Source of the DNA: Bacillota bacterium
GTDB taxonomy: Bacteria > Bacillota > Clostridia > Christensenellales > Aristaeellaceae
Direction: 5' to 3'
Length of the DNA stretch: 64,000 nucleotides
Assembly (NCBI GenBank): GCA_023396045.1
Contig: JAEWXD010000002.1
Span: 3,148 to 67,147, forward strand
The position numbers were made by a program, and so were the translations under genes. The notes under the pieces are model-generated. The model did not search any database. It had not been told where the DNA came from and worked only from the letters and a program-made list of their open reading frames with translations. Below, one piece after another: positions 53,398-62,503 of the stretch; within the stretch, counting starts at the first letter, position 1; each line of letters begins with the position of its first letter.

Positions 53398-54159
53398 ATG
53401 CAACAAAATGATGTAAAAGTAAAGTCCTTAGAAAAGGCACTCAAAATTTTAGAATGTTTTACGGTAGACCAACCGGAACTTGGTATTGCACAAATAGCAG
53501 AAAGCTTGGATTTATACAAAGGCAATGTACACAATATTGTATCCACCTTTGAAAAACTTGGCTACTTAGAGCAAAATCCCGTAAATAAAAAGTACCGTTT
53601 GGGTATGAATTTGTTGGAATTTACCTATAAAATTAACAGCAACCTAAGCTACCAGAATTTTGTGTACAACATTATAAGCGAAATTGCGGCAGAACTTTCT
53701 GTGCGTGTGTATTTTGCAGTGCCCAAAAATAATAAGGTATTTTACTTAAACAATGCGCAATATCCCACTAAGTTTCACGCAACCCCCTACCGTATTATTA
53801 TTGGGGAAACGGCGCCCATGTATTGCACGGCACTTGGCAAAGCAATGCTTGCTTTTATGGATAACAATAAGCAAGCACCTATACTGGCTTTACCGCGCAA
53901 AAAATTTACACGCAATACCATTGTAGATGAAGGGGACCTTTTACACGAATTGGAACAAATTCGCCTGCAAGGCTATGCGATAGACAATTCTGAACACGAA
54001 TTTGGCACAAAATGCTTAGCTGTGCCGGTAATTGCCCGTGGTGAAGTGGTTGCGGCCATCAGTGTTTCTATGGCTACCCCTGAGTTTGATGATGAGCAGA
54101 TTAACAAATACTACGCCATACTGGCTAAAGCAGCCGGTGAAATTAAAACTTTATTTTAA
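53398..54159 (+). CDS. IclR-family transcriptional regulator
   Basis: 253 aa: winged helix-turn-helix at about 10-70 (LGIAQIAESLDLYKGNVHNI) and an IclR effector domain at about 80-250 (TALGKAMLAFMDNNKQ, GYAIDNSEHEFGTKCLAVPV). Likely controls the aldolase-TRAP operon it closes and is itself part of it. No clear Shine-Dalgarno site; probably translated by coupling to dctM. Confidence 0.92.
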   Translation: MQQNDVKVKSLEKALKILECFTVDQPELGIAQIAESLDLYKGNVHNIVSTFEKLGYLEQNPVNKKYRLGMNLLEFTYKINSNLSYQNFVYNIISEIAAELSVRVYFAVPKNNKVFYLNNAQYPTKFHATPYRIIIGETAPMYCTALGKAMLAFMDNNKQAPILALPRKKFTRNTIVDEGDLLHELEQIRLQGYAIDNSEHEFGTKCLAVPVIARGEVVAAISVSMATPEFDDEQINKYYAILAKAAGEIKTLF

Positions 54160-54172
54160 ATAATATCATAAA

Positions 54173-54198
54173 AATACCCCCTATTTTTAGGGGGTATT
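54173..54198. terminator. Bidirectional terminator between the IclR gene and whiA
   Basis: AATACCCCCTA (54173-54183) pairs with TAGGGGGTATT (54188-54198), loop TTTT, between convergent operons. Confidence 0.85.
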
Positions 54199-54201
54199 GC
54201 T

Positions 54202-55128
54202 TTATTCACTTATATATTGCTTGGCCAAGGCGGATATTTTGCGCATTTTATGGTTTACACCACTTTTGCTTAAAGGAGGAACAAGCATTTGACCCAGTTG
54301 CTCTAAACTGAGCTCCGGATTTTCTATGCGCAAAGCAGCAAAAGTTTGCAGGCTTTCCGGCAAGGCATCGTGCTGTTGCAAAAGTGCAATATCCTCCAAC
54401 TGCTTTTGGGCAGCCACCAATGTTTTGTTGATGTTGCTGGTATCACAATTCAGAGCACGGTTGATGGAGTTTAGCACCTGTTTTTTAATAATGGTATCCT
54501 CTAAATGCATAACGGCTTGGTCTGCACCGATGATGGCCAAAAAGTCGCTGATGTCATCTGCTTTTTTTATGTAAAGCAAGGAGCTTTCTCTGCGCAAACT
54601 TTGTCTGCACTCTACACCGAAGCTTTTACAAATGCGTTTTAAAATTTTTAAGAATTGCTCACTTTGAGAAACCAATTCCAAATGGTAACCACTCACAGGG
54701 TCTTGCACAGAGCCGCAAACCAAGAAGGCGGCACGCACAAAGGCACGCTTACAACAAGTTTTTTGCGGCACATATTGAGGCAACATAGAGATTAGATTGC
54801 CATCGTAGTCCACCATTTTTAGAGCCACAAGCAGGGGGCTTGCATTGGCACTGCCTATATGCAGGCTATATTGGTACTTGCCACCAAAACGCTCATGGCG
54901 AACACGTTTGATAACCGGGGTAGTGGAAAACATTTGCCGTATATGCGTAAAAGCACGCCTTGCAAGAGCTGCATATTCAAAGCTAAGCTTTACTGCAAAG
55001 CGACCTTTGCCTTCAAACAGCAAAGCACCACAGCCAAACATAAAGGAAGCAAGTTCTGCCAATTTACAGCAATCTTTACTTTCTTCCTCCCGAATAAGTG
55101 CCAGTTTGCACTCGCTACTAAAGGACAT
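54202..55128 (-). CDS. whiA: WhiA-family DNA-binding protein
   Basis: 308 aa. N-terminal LAGLIDADG-like domain without endonuclease residues (FGCGALLFEGKGRFAVKLSF, RAAFLVCGSVQDPVSGYHLE) and a C-terminal helix-turn-helix (NPELSLEQLGQMLVPPLSKS). Affects cell division, envelope and sporulation control in Gram-positives. Overlaps rapZ by 11 nt and ends the operon. Confidence 0.94.
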   Translation of the reverse strand: MSFSSECKLALIREEESKDCCKLAELASFMFGCGALLFEGKGRFAVKLSFEYAALARRAFTHIRQMFSTTPVIKRVRHERFGGKYQYSLHIGSANASPLLVALKMVDYDGNLISMLPQYVPQKTCCKRAFVRAAFLVCGSVQDPVSGYHLELVSQSEQFLKILKRICKSFGVECRQSLRRESSLLYIKKADDISDFLAIIGADQAVMHLEDTIIKKQVLNSINRALNCDTSNINKTLVAAQKQLEDIALLQQHDALPESLQTFAALRIENPELSLEQLGQMLVPPLSKSGVNHKMRKISALAKQYISE

Positions 55129-55993
55129 GGTTTTGCACCCAGAGCGCTTGCTCTGCTTCTAAATCTCTATGGTTTACACGCGGTGAAAAGTCTTGCATGC
55201 GTTTGGCCAGCTCCTCCGCCATGGCTACACTGCGGTGTGCGCCACCGGTACAGCCTACGCCAATTACCAAACGCTTTTTGCCCTCTTGCACATAGCAGGG
55301 AATTAAAAATTGCAATAAGTCTTGCAGTTTTATAAGTAGGGTTTGGCTGTTGGAGTTGCCTAATACAAAATTCTGTATACATTCTTCAAGGCCGGTATGG
55401 GTTCCCAATTCCTTAATATAAAATGGGTTGGGTAATACACGCACGTCAAACACTAGGTCGCACTCGTCCGGTATACCACGTTTATAGCCAAAAGACATAA
55501 TATCCAGCATAAGCCCTGCTTGTTCTTTTTCTACAATTTCGTTAATTTTCTTTTGTAGGGCTCTGGGTTTTAATTTTGAAGTATCTATCAAATACTTTGC
55601 CCGTTCTTTTAAAGGGGCAATTTTTTCTTTTTCTATGGCAATGGCTTTGCGTAAACCGATACGGCCATCACTGAGCGGGTGCTCTCTTCGGCTTTCTTGG
55701 TAACGGTTTAAGAGTACATCTTCACTGGCATCCAGAAATATCATTTCCAGTTGAAAGCCATTGCTGGTGGCTGTTTGTACAGTATCCAACAAAGTTTTTG
55801 CATCAAAGTTAAAGGCACTGCGTACATCTACACTCACGGCAATATCCTTTTCACTATTAGAAAAAGCTTCTAATATATTCCCCAGTACCGATTGGGGAAT
55901 ATTGTCTATACAGGTCATACCCATATCTTCCATATACTTCAAGGCAAGGCTTTTGCCTGCGCCAGACATGCCGCTTAATAAATACGCTTTCAT
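55118..55993 (-). CDS. rapZ: RNase adapter/nucleotide-binding protein RapZ
   Basis: 291 aa. Walker A GMSGAGKS at residues 8-15, EMIFLDASEDVLLNRYQESR, and C-terminal GCTGGAHRSVAMAEELAKRM. In E. coli RapZ steers GlmS expression; Firmicutes YvcJ homologues have nucleotide-binding activity. Overlaps murB by 4 nt. Confidence 0.94.
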   Translation of the reverse strand: MKAYLLSGMSGAGKSLALKYMEDMGMTCIDNIPQSVLGNILEAFSNSEKDIAVSVDVRSAFNFDAKTLLDTVQTATSNGFQLEMIFLDASEDVLLNRYQESRREHPLSDGRIGLRKAIAIEKEKIAPLKERAKYLIDTSKLKPRALQKKINEIVEKEQAGLMLDIMSFGYKRGIPDECDLVFDVRVLPNPFYIKELGTHTGLEECIQNFVLGNSNSQTLLIKLQDLLQFLIPCYVQEGKKRLVIGVGCTGGAHRSVAMAEELAKRMQDFSPRVNHRDLEAEQALWVQNHVL

Positions 55994-56895
55994 GCAAAAT
56001 CCCCCATTTGTTTTACTTCAGGCTCTAACTGGTAGCCGGTTTTTTCTTTTACAATGTTCTGTACTGAATGAATCAATTCCAAATATTCCTTTGCAGTAGC
56101 GCCCCCATCGTTTACCAAAAAGCCTGCATGCTTGGTGCTTACACAGCAGCCACCCACACGAAAGCCTTTGAGCCCACACTGCTCAATAAGTGCTGAGGCA
56201 TAATTTCCTTGTGGGCGCTGAAATGCACTGCCACAGGAGGGAATATCTAAGGGTTGTTTTTCTGCACGGCTGGTGTTATAGGCAAGGCTTTGTGCATGAA
56301 TTTCTTCTTGATTGCCCTTTTGCAATTGGTAACCCACACCAAGTACAATGGCTTCTGTATTTTGCAGCGAACTATGACGATACGCAAATTCCATTTGTGC
56401 ATTATTAAAGCGTACTACTTTTCCCTCTGCATTTAAAAAATCTACAAAAGCAACTACATCTTTCATTTCACCACCGTAAGCACCGGCGTTCATTACCACA
56501 GCACCACCTACAGTGCCGGGAATTCCGCTGGCAAAGCTTAAGCCAGCCAATGCCTGCTGCTCTGCAAAAGCGCTAAGTGCTTGCAATGTAGCCCCGCTTT
56601 GCGCATAGAGTATAGTATCCCCTTGCAATTCTATATGGGCAAACCGTTTACCCATATGTAGCACAATGCCGCGTACACCTTGGTCTGCCACAAGCAAATT
56701 GCATCCCTTGCCTATAACATACAAAGGGAGTTTTTTTTGCTTTGCAAAGGCTTGGCAAAACTTTACATCTTCTATACCATACACTTCTACAAACACATCG
56801 GCAGGGCCGCCAATTTGTAAAGAAGTATAAGTTGCAAGGCTTACATTGTATTGCAAGCCTTGCAATGATTTTAATGCTTCAAATTGTACTTTCAT
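55990..56895 (-). CDS. murB: UDP-N-acetylenolpyruvoylglucosamine reductase
   Basis: 301 aa. FAD-binding stretches IGKGCNLLVADQGVRGIVLH and SGIPGTVGGAVVMNAGAYGG, catalytic Ser in SCGSAFQRPQG, C-terminal Glu in LEPEVKQMG. Second committed step of peptidoglycan precursor synthesis. Type II-like length. Confidence 0.95.
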   Translation of the reverse strand: MKVQFEALKSLQGLQYNVSLATYTSLQIGGPADVFVEVYGIEDVKFCQAFAKQKKLPLYVIGKGCNLLVADQGVRGIVLHMGKRFAHIELQGDTILYAQSGATLQALSAFAEQQALAGLSFASGIPGTVGGAVVMNAGAYGGEMKDVVAFVDFLNAEGKVVRFNNAQMEFAYRHSSLQNTEAIVLGVGYQLQKGNQEEIHAQSLAYNTSRAEKQPLDIPSCGSAFQRPQGNYASALIEQCGLKGFRVGGCCVSTKHAGFLVNDGGATAKEYLELIHSVQNIVKEKTGYQLEPEVKQMGDFA

Positions 56896-56902
56896 AAATT
56901 CC

Positions 56903-58681
56903 TTAATAATAGGTATAACGGCCTGTTAAACGTGGTAAATCTCTATACATGCCATAGGCATCTGCGTATACCCTATAACTTTGGCCAATTTCCCATGGAG
57001 TTTTAGATTTGTTTTCCAGCAATATACGCAAAGGACGCTCTTCTGTGCCGCAATTCATAATGGCAAGTTGTGGGTTTGAAGTAATAATTTCTTCTATTTG
57101 GCCAATGCAAACATATTTTTGGCCGGCACGCACACGCTCGTTAATGGTATTGATAAGCTGGTTGTAGTTGGCATCGTCCATAGCCCAGGCAGAGCGTGAA
57201 TATTTATCAATATCCGGTACATAGTATACGGTATGCTTAATTTCTGTGGTTTTGCTGCCGGGTTTGGATGCAGTAAAAACAATTTCATTATCGCCCATTT
57301 TATCAAACACAGCTTTAAAACTAAAGCTACCGTCTTTATCTATATTGGTAATATCTAAATCTGTATGTGGCGTTTGCACCAGAATATAGGCTTCCGGAAT
57401 GGTAACGGCACGCACTGTCATATAGTCAAAGGTAGAAACAGAGGAAATATCTGCAGCCAAATCTACCGGAATTTCTTGTTTTTCTCTGTAAATTACCACT
57501 TGTTGCACGTTTTCACGGCTATATTGTGCCTTGCAACGAATGGTAAATACATTATCCCCTACAGGGCGTATGGGGGCGTTAAAGGTAACATTACCATCGT
57601 CTGTATTTACGATATCGGAATATTCTTCGTCATTGATCCAAAGTTTACTATTTTTACGCACTTTAATATCAATTTTATAAATGGAAGTATATACCGTATC
57701 TCTACGAGTTGCCGGCGTAATAATCTCCAGTGGAGAAAGCGGAATATCAATGGTATAGCTTACAGGTTCTAAGGGAATATGTTTACCATTGGTTTTACGT
57801 ATATAAGGGCTAAGACTTACAGTAATGGTATCGTTTACATAATCCCCAAAATTTTCATACCAAGTATAATCCGCCACTTCAACGGTAGCATAGCCACCAA
57901 CCACCATAAAGTTTTTATGCAACTCTTTGATATAGATTTGTGTGCCTTCCTCTCCGGGAATTTTAATGGTATGGGCAGCGGCATCATTTAAAATAGATGG
58001 AATTACGGTAGCCTGATTCGCCAATTTTTCGCTTTCCTGACCTGCTTTTTGAAAACGCAGAATAGAAACGGTACTAATGCCAATGGAAAGCAATACCATA
58101 GCAATGGGTATAAGCAACAGCATATTAAATTTGCGTTTTAACCGCGTATTATGTGCTTTGCGCCTATGTGCCTCTGCCCAGAGTTCTGCATTTTGGGGCT
58201 CTATGGCGGGCAATTTACCTGTGGGTGGTGCAGGCCTGTTCTCTAATTTTTGGCGTTGCATTTCCACACTTTCGCTAATGCCCATAAATTCGCCATTCAT
58301 AGCATCAAAAATTTCACGCACACGGTTTGGATCCCAATCTTGCTCTTCCTGCATGCCATGCTCTACAATTTCTTCCATTTTAGAGCTGCGTTTCACATTG
58401 CTTTGAATAAACTGTTTGGTAAGCCTACGGTTCTTTTCTTGCACACGCTTGCCTTGCACCGTGCTTTCACGTATATATACCATTTCCTGCGCCAATTTTT
58501 CACGGCTGTCGGTTGCTTCGCTTACTTCACCATATTGATCGGGGCGTACATAGATGGTATTGTTTTCTTTTTTATTAACTTCTTCTAACCAAGAGGGCTG
58601 TGCCAGCGGCAAAGGGGTGCCACAATAAAAGCAGTTGATACTACCTATGCGATTTAATTTTTGGCAATTAGGGCACTTCAT
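56903..58681 (-). CDS. Zinc-ribbon membrane protein with large extracytoplasmic beta domain
   Basis: 592 aa. N-terminal zinc ribbon CPNCQKLNRIGSINCFYCG (C3, C6, C16, C19), a cytoplasmic charged region of about 160 aa, one membrane segment at about 185-208 (MLLLIPIAMVLLSIGISTVS), then about 380 aa outside with repeated strand patterns like Ig-type or bacterial beta domains. GGAGG fixes ATG 58681. Not recognised; its place between a CHAP amidase and murB suggests a wall-related structural or sensing role. Confidence 0.65.
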   Translation of the reverse strand: MKCPNCQKLNRIGSINCFYCGTPLPLAQPSWLEEVNKKENNTIYVRPDQYGEVSEATDSREKLAQEMVYIRESTVQGKRVQEKNRRLTKQFIQSNVKRSSKMEEIVEHGMQEEQDWDPNRVREIFDAMNGEFMGISESVEMQRQKLENRPAPPTGKLPAIEPQNAELWAEAHRRKAHNTRLKRKFNMLLLIPIAMVLLSIGISTVSILRFQKAGQESEKLANQATVIPSILNDAAAHTIKIPGEEGTQIYIKELHKNFMVVGGYATVEVADYTWYENFGDYVNDTITVSLSPYIRKTNGKHIPLEPVSYTIDIPLSPLEIITPATRRDTVYTSIYKIDIKVRKNSKLWINDEEYSDIVNTDDGNVTFNAPIRPVGDNVFTIRCKAQYSRENVQQVVIYREKQEIPVDLAADISSVSTFDYMTVRAVTIPEAYILVQTPHTDLDITNIDKDGSFSFKAVFDKMGDNEIVFTASKPGSKTTEIKHTVYYVPDIDKYSRSAWAMDDANYNQLINTINERVRAGQKYVCIGQIEEIITSNPQLAIMNCGTEERPLRILLENKSKTPWEIGQSYRVYADAYGMYRDLPRLTGRYTYY

Positions 58682-58682
58682 T

Positions 58683-59561
58683 CTATTCCTCCACAATCCA
58701 TTGATCTGGATTATAGTATATCATACGGTCAAATTGTTCTTTTAAGGATTTTTGTACTTTAAAGTCTGCAACGCCATTGGCAAGCCAGCCATGGTCTTGC
58801 TGATATTTGCAAATGGCTTTAAAACTGGCTTGGTCAAAATGGGCTGTAATATCGTATTCACTGATGTAGTCAAGGGCAGCCAAATGCTTCTGCATGTTTT
58901 CTACTGCAAAACCACGATTGCCAAAGCGCATGGTAGTGCCTATGTTTGTGTTTGCATAGGTGCCATAGCCAAGAATTTGCCCCTTACCCAGTGGATAGCT
59001 GTTGCGCTGCACACGGTCTGGGTTATTGCCCTCTATAACATGCACAATGGTTTCCCCATTGGTTTGTTCTACATATTCTACAAGCGCCACATGGCTGGTG
59101 TTAAAGTTGCCCTCGTAACCCAAGAACATAAAATCACCGGTTTTGGGAACATAGCTGTTGGTTTCCAGTTTTTGCCCGGTTTCCCAGTACCATTGTGTGC
59201 CCCAATTAGGCACACGGCCTGTGCGGTGAATATACCTGCCTTGGCTTAAAAACCAATCTCTACCCGTATTTTGACCAGAATACAGGGGATATACATTTTT
59301 TAGTAAATGGCTTGCAAAACGCTCGTCTGTTTGGTTTACTGCCCAACACAAAAACTCTGCACACCATTCGGCTTGTGGGTCGCCTGCCCAAATACCATAT
59401 TTGCTTGTGCCGTCTTTTTCTTCTATGGTGCCCAATTCTTCCCTTGCAACAGTAATAAGGTTTGCAATTTCTGCAGGAGTATCCTTAGTGAGTGAGATAT
59501 TTTCTGCCTGTGCAAAGCTTACAGACAAAAGGGCAATGAGTAGTAAAAACCATTTTTTCAT
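58683..59561 (-). CDS. Secreted CHAP-domain amidase with peptidoglycan-binding domain
   Basis: 292 aa. Signal peptide MKKWFLLLIALLSVSFAQA. CHAP domain with catalytic Cys in EWCAEFLCWAVN and His in TSHVALVEYVE, then an Asn/Glu in EGNN. C-terminal PG_binding_1-like repeat (MRFGNRGFAVENMQKHLAAL, KAICKYQQDHGWLANGV). Expected to cleave peptide bonds in peptidoglycan. One base separates it from the zinc-ribbon gene. Confidence 0.85.
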   Translation of the reverse strand: MKKWFLLLIALLSVSFAQAENISLTKDTPAEIANLITVAREELGTIEEKDGTSKYGIWAGDPQAEWCAEFLCWAVNQTDERFASHLLKNVYPLYSGQNTGRDWFLSQGRYIHRTGRVPNWGTQWYWETGQKLETNSYVPKTGDFMFLGYEGNFNTSHVALVEYVEQTNGETIVHVIEGNNPDRVQRNSYPLGKGQILGYGTYANTNIGTTMRFGNRGFAVENMQKHLAALDYISEYDITAHFDQASFKAICKYQQDHGWLANGVADFKVQKSLKEQFDRMIYYNPDQWIVEE

Positions 59562-59564
59562 GCT

Positions 59565-61148
59565 TTATTTTTTAATATTAAACTCTTCTATACCACGAAA
59601 TACAGAGTTTTCTCGTATATCTCTGGCATTGGTAAACACTTTACGGGTTAACATGGAGCCCATTCTATAAAACAAAGGAATAAAAGGCAAATCCTCTGTA
59701 AACTGCAGCTGTATTTCCTGCCCTTTGTAAGCAATTTCACTCAGGCCGGTTTGCTCTCTGTATTCTGCCATAAGGGTGTCCATCTTTTTACTTTTATAAC
59801 GGCCGAAATTGCCCACTTTTGCATTGCTGCTCATAAGCAAAAAGCCGGGGTCAAAAGCATCGTCCATTTGGAAGGCAACCAGAGCCATATCAAAAGAATG
59901 GGCTTGCAGGTGGGTATGCACTTGGTCTATGCTTTTCAGTTCTATACGCACACTGATTTTAAGCCTTTCAAGCATGGATTTAATGCGAAGCGCTGTTTCA
60001 TAACGCACAGAATTTTCAGGATCTTCATACACAAGCAGGCGCAACGCAAAGTTTGCAAGATTTCCCTCTTCGTCTATTTTATCTAAAATACCGTCATCAT
60101 CATTATCGTTCCAGCCAAGATTTTCTAAGGTTTGCCTTGCTTCTTCCAAATTATATTGGTAGTAGCTATCAAGATCGGCATACATAAAGCTGGCACTGGG
60201 GAAGGGGGTATAAGCCCTGCTTACACGCCCTGCAAAAACACGGTTGCCAATGGCATTGAGATCTATGGCCTTCATAATCGCACGCCTTGCCTCTGCATCC
60301 TTGAGTCTGTACTCGTTATTATTCAATAGCAGTACTTCCAACTGATTGGTTCTATAGGGCAAAGAAAGCACGCCTACACCGCTTTTATATTGGGCAGCAG
60401 CAAGGGAACGGGTAATGGCAGTATCCAGCCTGCCATATTCAAAATCACTCACTAATTTTTTTGTATTTTGGTAAAAGCTGACCAAAATGGTTTCTACCTG
60501 CGGGTGTTGTTTCCACCAAGATGCATTGGCTTTGAGCCATAGAGATTTTCCCGGTTCAAACTGGTCTATTACATAAGGGCCGGAGCCGGCAGGATTTTCT
60601 TGCTGCACTTGGTTAGCAGGCACTACAGGAAATGTAAGTGAATAAAGTGAAATAAAGTAAGGGCGCTCGGTAAGTACGGTAAGCTGGGTTTCACTTGTAG
60701 CTTGGAAGCTTTTGATATTATAGCGCATAAGCGAATAATGGCCTTGAGGTAAGCCCTCTTCGTTCTTAGCACGCTCTAAAATAAAATTACCACTGGCGGC
60801 AATATCATAGGCTGTGAGTTTTTGCCCATTACTAAAGCTTACATCGTCCCGAATTTCAAAATTCAAAGTGTTGCCACCAACATTATCTATATCCTTTGCC
60901 AAATAAGGTTCCGGCAAGCCGTTATCTCCTATACGGAGCAAGCTTTCGTACACCAAACCATAAAGGCTTACAAAATCTCTGTCTTCCGGTAAAAGCGGCA
61001 TGAGCTTTGTGGTTTTAGAAGAAATAATACCTACACTCAGGCTATCTTTTACGGTTTCTGCCTGCACAAAAACAAGCGGCAAACCCAAAAGCAGTGCAAG
61101 CAGCACTGCACTAAGGCGTTTCAAAAAAGAGTTTTTTGTATATTGCAT
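59565..61148 (-). CDS. Oligopeptide-type ABC substrate-binding protein, family 5 (orphan)
   Basis: 527 aa. Signal peptide with LKRLSAVLLALLLGLPLVFVQA, then an OppA/DppA-like body (YGLVYESLLRIGDNGLPEPY, RDDVSFSNGQKLTAYDIAAS, RRAIMKAIDLNAIGNRVFAG). No permease or ATPase gene is present; in a wall operon it may bind muropeptides for recycling. The start overlaps the transglycosylase gene by 38 nt and lacks a strong Shine-Dalgarno site; TTG 61124 is an alternative. Confidence 0.82.
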   Translation of the reverse strand: MQYTKNSFLKRLSAVLLALLLGLPLVFVQAETVKDSLSVGIISSKTTKLMPLLPEDRDFVSLYGLVYESLLRIGDNGLPEPYLAKDIDNVGGNTLNFEIRDDVSFSNGQKLTAYDIAASGNFILERAKNEEGLPQGHYSLMRYNIKSFQATSETQLTVLTERPYFISLYSLTFPVVPANQVQQENPAGSGPYVIDQFEPGKSLWLKANASWWKQHPQVETILVSFYQNTKKLVSDFEYGRLDTAITRSLAAAQYKSGVGVLSLPYRTNQLEVLLLNNNEYRLKDAEARRAIMKAIDLNAIGNRVFAGRVSRAYTPFPSASFMYADLDSYYQYNLEEARQTLENLGWNDNDDDGILDKIDEEGNLANFALRLLVYEDPENSVRYETALRIKSMLERLKISVRIELKSIDQVHTHLQAHSFDMALVAFQMDDAFDPGFLLMSSNAKVGNFGRYKSKKMDTLMAEYREQTGLSEIAYKGQEIQLQFTEDLPFIPLFYRMGSMLTRKVFTNARDIRENSVFRGIEEFNIKK

Positions 61149-61920
61149 AGGAATCTAAAACTCGCTTTACATAAGTTTTGGTTGGGCCTTCCGGAAACCG
61201 TTCCATAGGAATGGTTTTACCATCCGGGCTGATTTCCGGATTCTTTAGCCAATTTGCCACCTGCCCTTGCCCCGCATGGTAAGCGGCGGTGGTAAGCACA
61301 GGGTCGCCATGAAAACGGTTGGATAAAAATTGCAAATACCAACAGCCATATTCTATGGCAACGGCAGGTTCTGCCAATTTTTCAAAATGATAATTGCTGT
61401 CTTTCAGTTTACCGGCAATCCACTCTGCTGTTTCCGGCATCACTTGCATAAGGCCAAGTGCACCTACATTGCTACGTGCATCCGGCTGAAAACTACTTTC
61501 CCTATTGATTATAGCGGAAACATAGGCAGCATGCAAATTGTAGCGCATGGCGGTTGTAATAATACTCTCTTTATAATACAGAGGGTGGCGATTGATAACA
61601 CGTTGCTTTGCCGACTCTTCACTTGCCCGTTTGGCAATAATAAGGCCGTTGAATATGAGCAACACCACAACCGCTATAAGATTTAACACAAGCAGCAAAG
61701 CCATGATGCGTTTTATAAATCTTTTTTTAGGCTTTGGTTTATTTGCTTGCATAAAGGGGTTTTGCTGCAAGGGTTTGCGTTGCACATTGGGTGCATAATA
61801 AGCTTGCCCCAGAGGCATGACCTGCGGTGGAGCCATGGGGGCTTGTACTGCGCCACGTCTATTGGGAATTTGCTTTATGGGGGGCTGATTTGCTTGCCGG
61901 CGTCTTGGCCCTGCTTGCAT
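61111..61920 (-). CDS. Membrane-anchored lytic transglycosylase, Slt type
   Basis: 269 aa. Residues 1-65 are Pro/Gln/Arg-rich and cytoplasmic, membrane segment at about 72-95, then a goose-lysozyme-like SLT domain with catalytic Glu141 in IINRESSFQPDARS, GALGLMQVMPETA and AAYHAGQGQVANWL. Cuts glycan strands to form anhydro-muropeptides. GAGG 6 nt before the ATG supports this start, which makes the gene overlap coaE by 62 nt in another frame. Confidence 0.9.
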   Translation of the reverse strand: MQAGPRRRQANQPPIKQIPNRRGAVQAPMAPPQVMPLGQAYYAPNVQRKPLQQNPFMQANKPKPKKRFIKRIMALLLVLNLIAVVVLLIFNGLIIAKRASEESAKQRVINRHPLYYKESIITTAMRYNLHAAYVSAIINRESSFQPDARSNVGALGLMQVMPETAEWIAGKLKDSNYHFEKLAEPAVAIEYGCWYLQFLSNRFHGDPVLTTAAYHAGQGQVANWLKNPEISPDGKTIPMERFPEGPTKTYVKRVLDSYAIYKKLFFETP

Positions 61921-62503
61921 AAAGTACCTCGTATTTCTGTAAAATTTGCTTCACGCTTTGTTCGGTTTCTGCAAAACTGCATTCTGTATTGATATTATAA
62001 TGCGAAAGCGCCATTTTCTGTTCTGTTGGCATTTGCGCCTGAATGCGCTGCTGTGCTTGCGCTAAACTGAGCCCATCTCTTTTCATAACTCTTGCAAGCT
62101 GTGTTTTGGAACTGGTATAGCAATGCACAATCACATCTGCAATATGCTGCATATTAGTTTCAAACAACAAGGGGATTTCTATGGCAATGGCCGACTTGCT
62201 TTGGCTTGCTTGTATAATGCGCTGTATTTCTGCATAAATAAGGCCGTGCATAATGGAATTTAGGCTTTGCAAATGGGAGGGATTACTAAAAACCAATTGC
62301 CCTAAGGCTTTGCGTTGTAAAACACCATCCACATAGTAACCTGAACCAAAAGCTTGCTCTATTTGTATTTGGGCTTCTTTCGTATTTGCAATATCATGGC
62401 CTATGGTGTCGGCACTAAAGGTATCTATGCCTTGTTTTGCAAAGCATTTTAGCACATTGCTTTTGCCACTGGCGATACCGCCCGTAATTACAAAACAGAT
62501 CAT
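61859..62503 (-). CDS. coaE: Dephospho-CoA kinase
   Basis: 214 aa. Walker A GGIASGKS near the N-terminus, ADTIGHDIANTKEAQ, VIVHCYTSSKTQLARVMKRD. Last step of CoA synthesis. ATG 62503 overlaps the polA stop (ATGA). The C-terminal 20 residues (ASRAKTPASKSAPHKANSQ) lie in the overlap with the transglycosylase gene and are not typical of the family. Pairing with polA is common in Firmicutes. Confidence 0.93.
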   Translation of the reverse strand: MICFVITGGIASGKSNVLKCFAKQGIDTFSADTIGHDIANTKEAQIQIEQAFGSGYYVDGVLQRKALGQLVFSNPSHLQSLNSIMHGLIYAEIQRIIQASQSKSAIAIEIPLLFETNMQHIADVIVHCYTSSKTQLARVMKRDGLSLAQAQQRIQAQMPTEQKMALSHYNINTECSFAETEQSVKQILQKYEVLYASRAKTPASKSAPHKANSQ

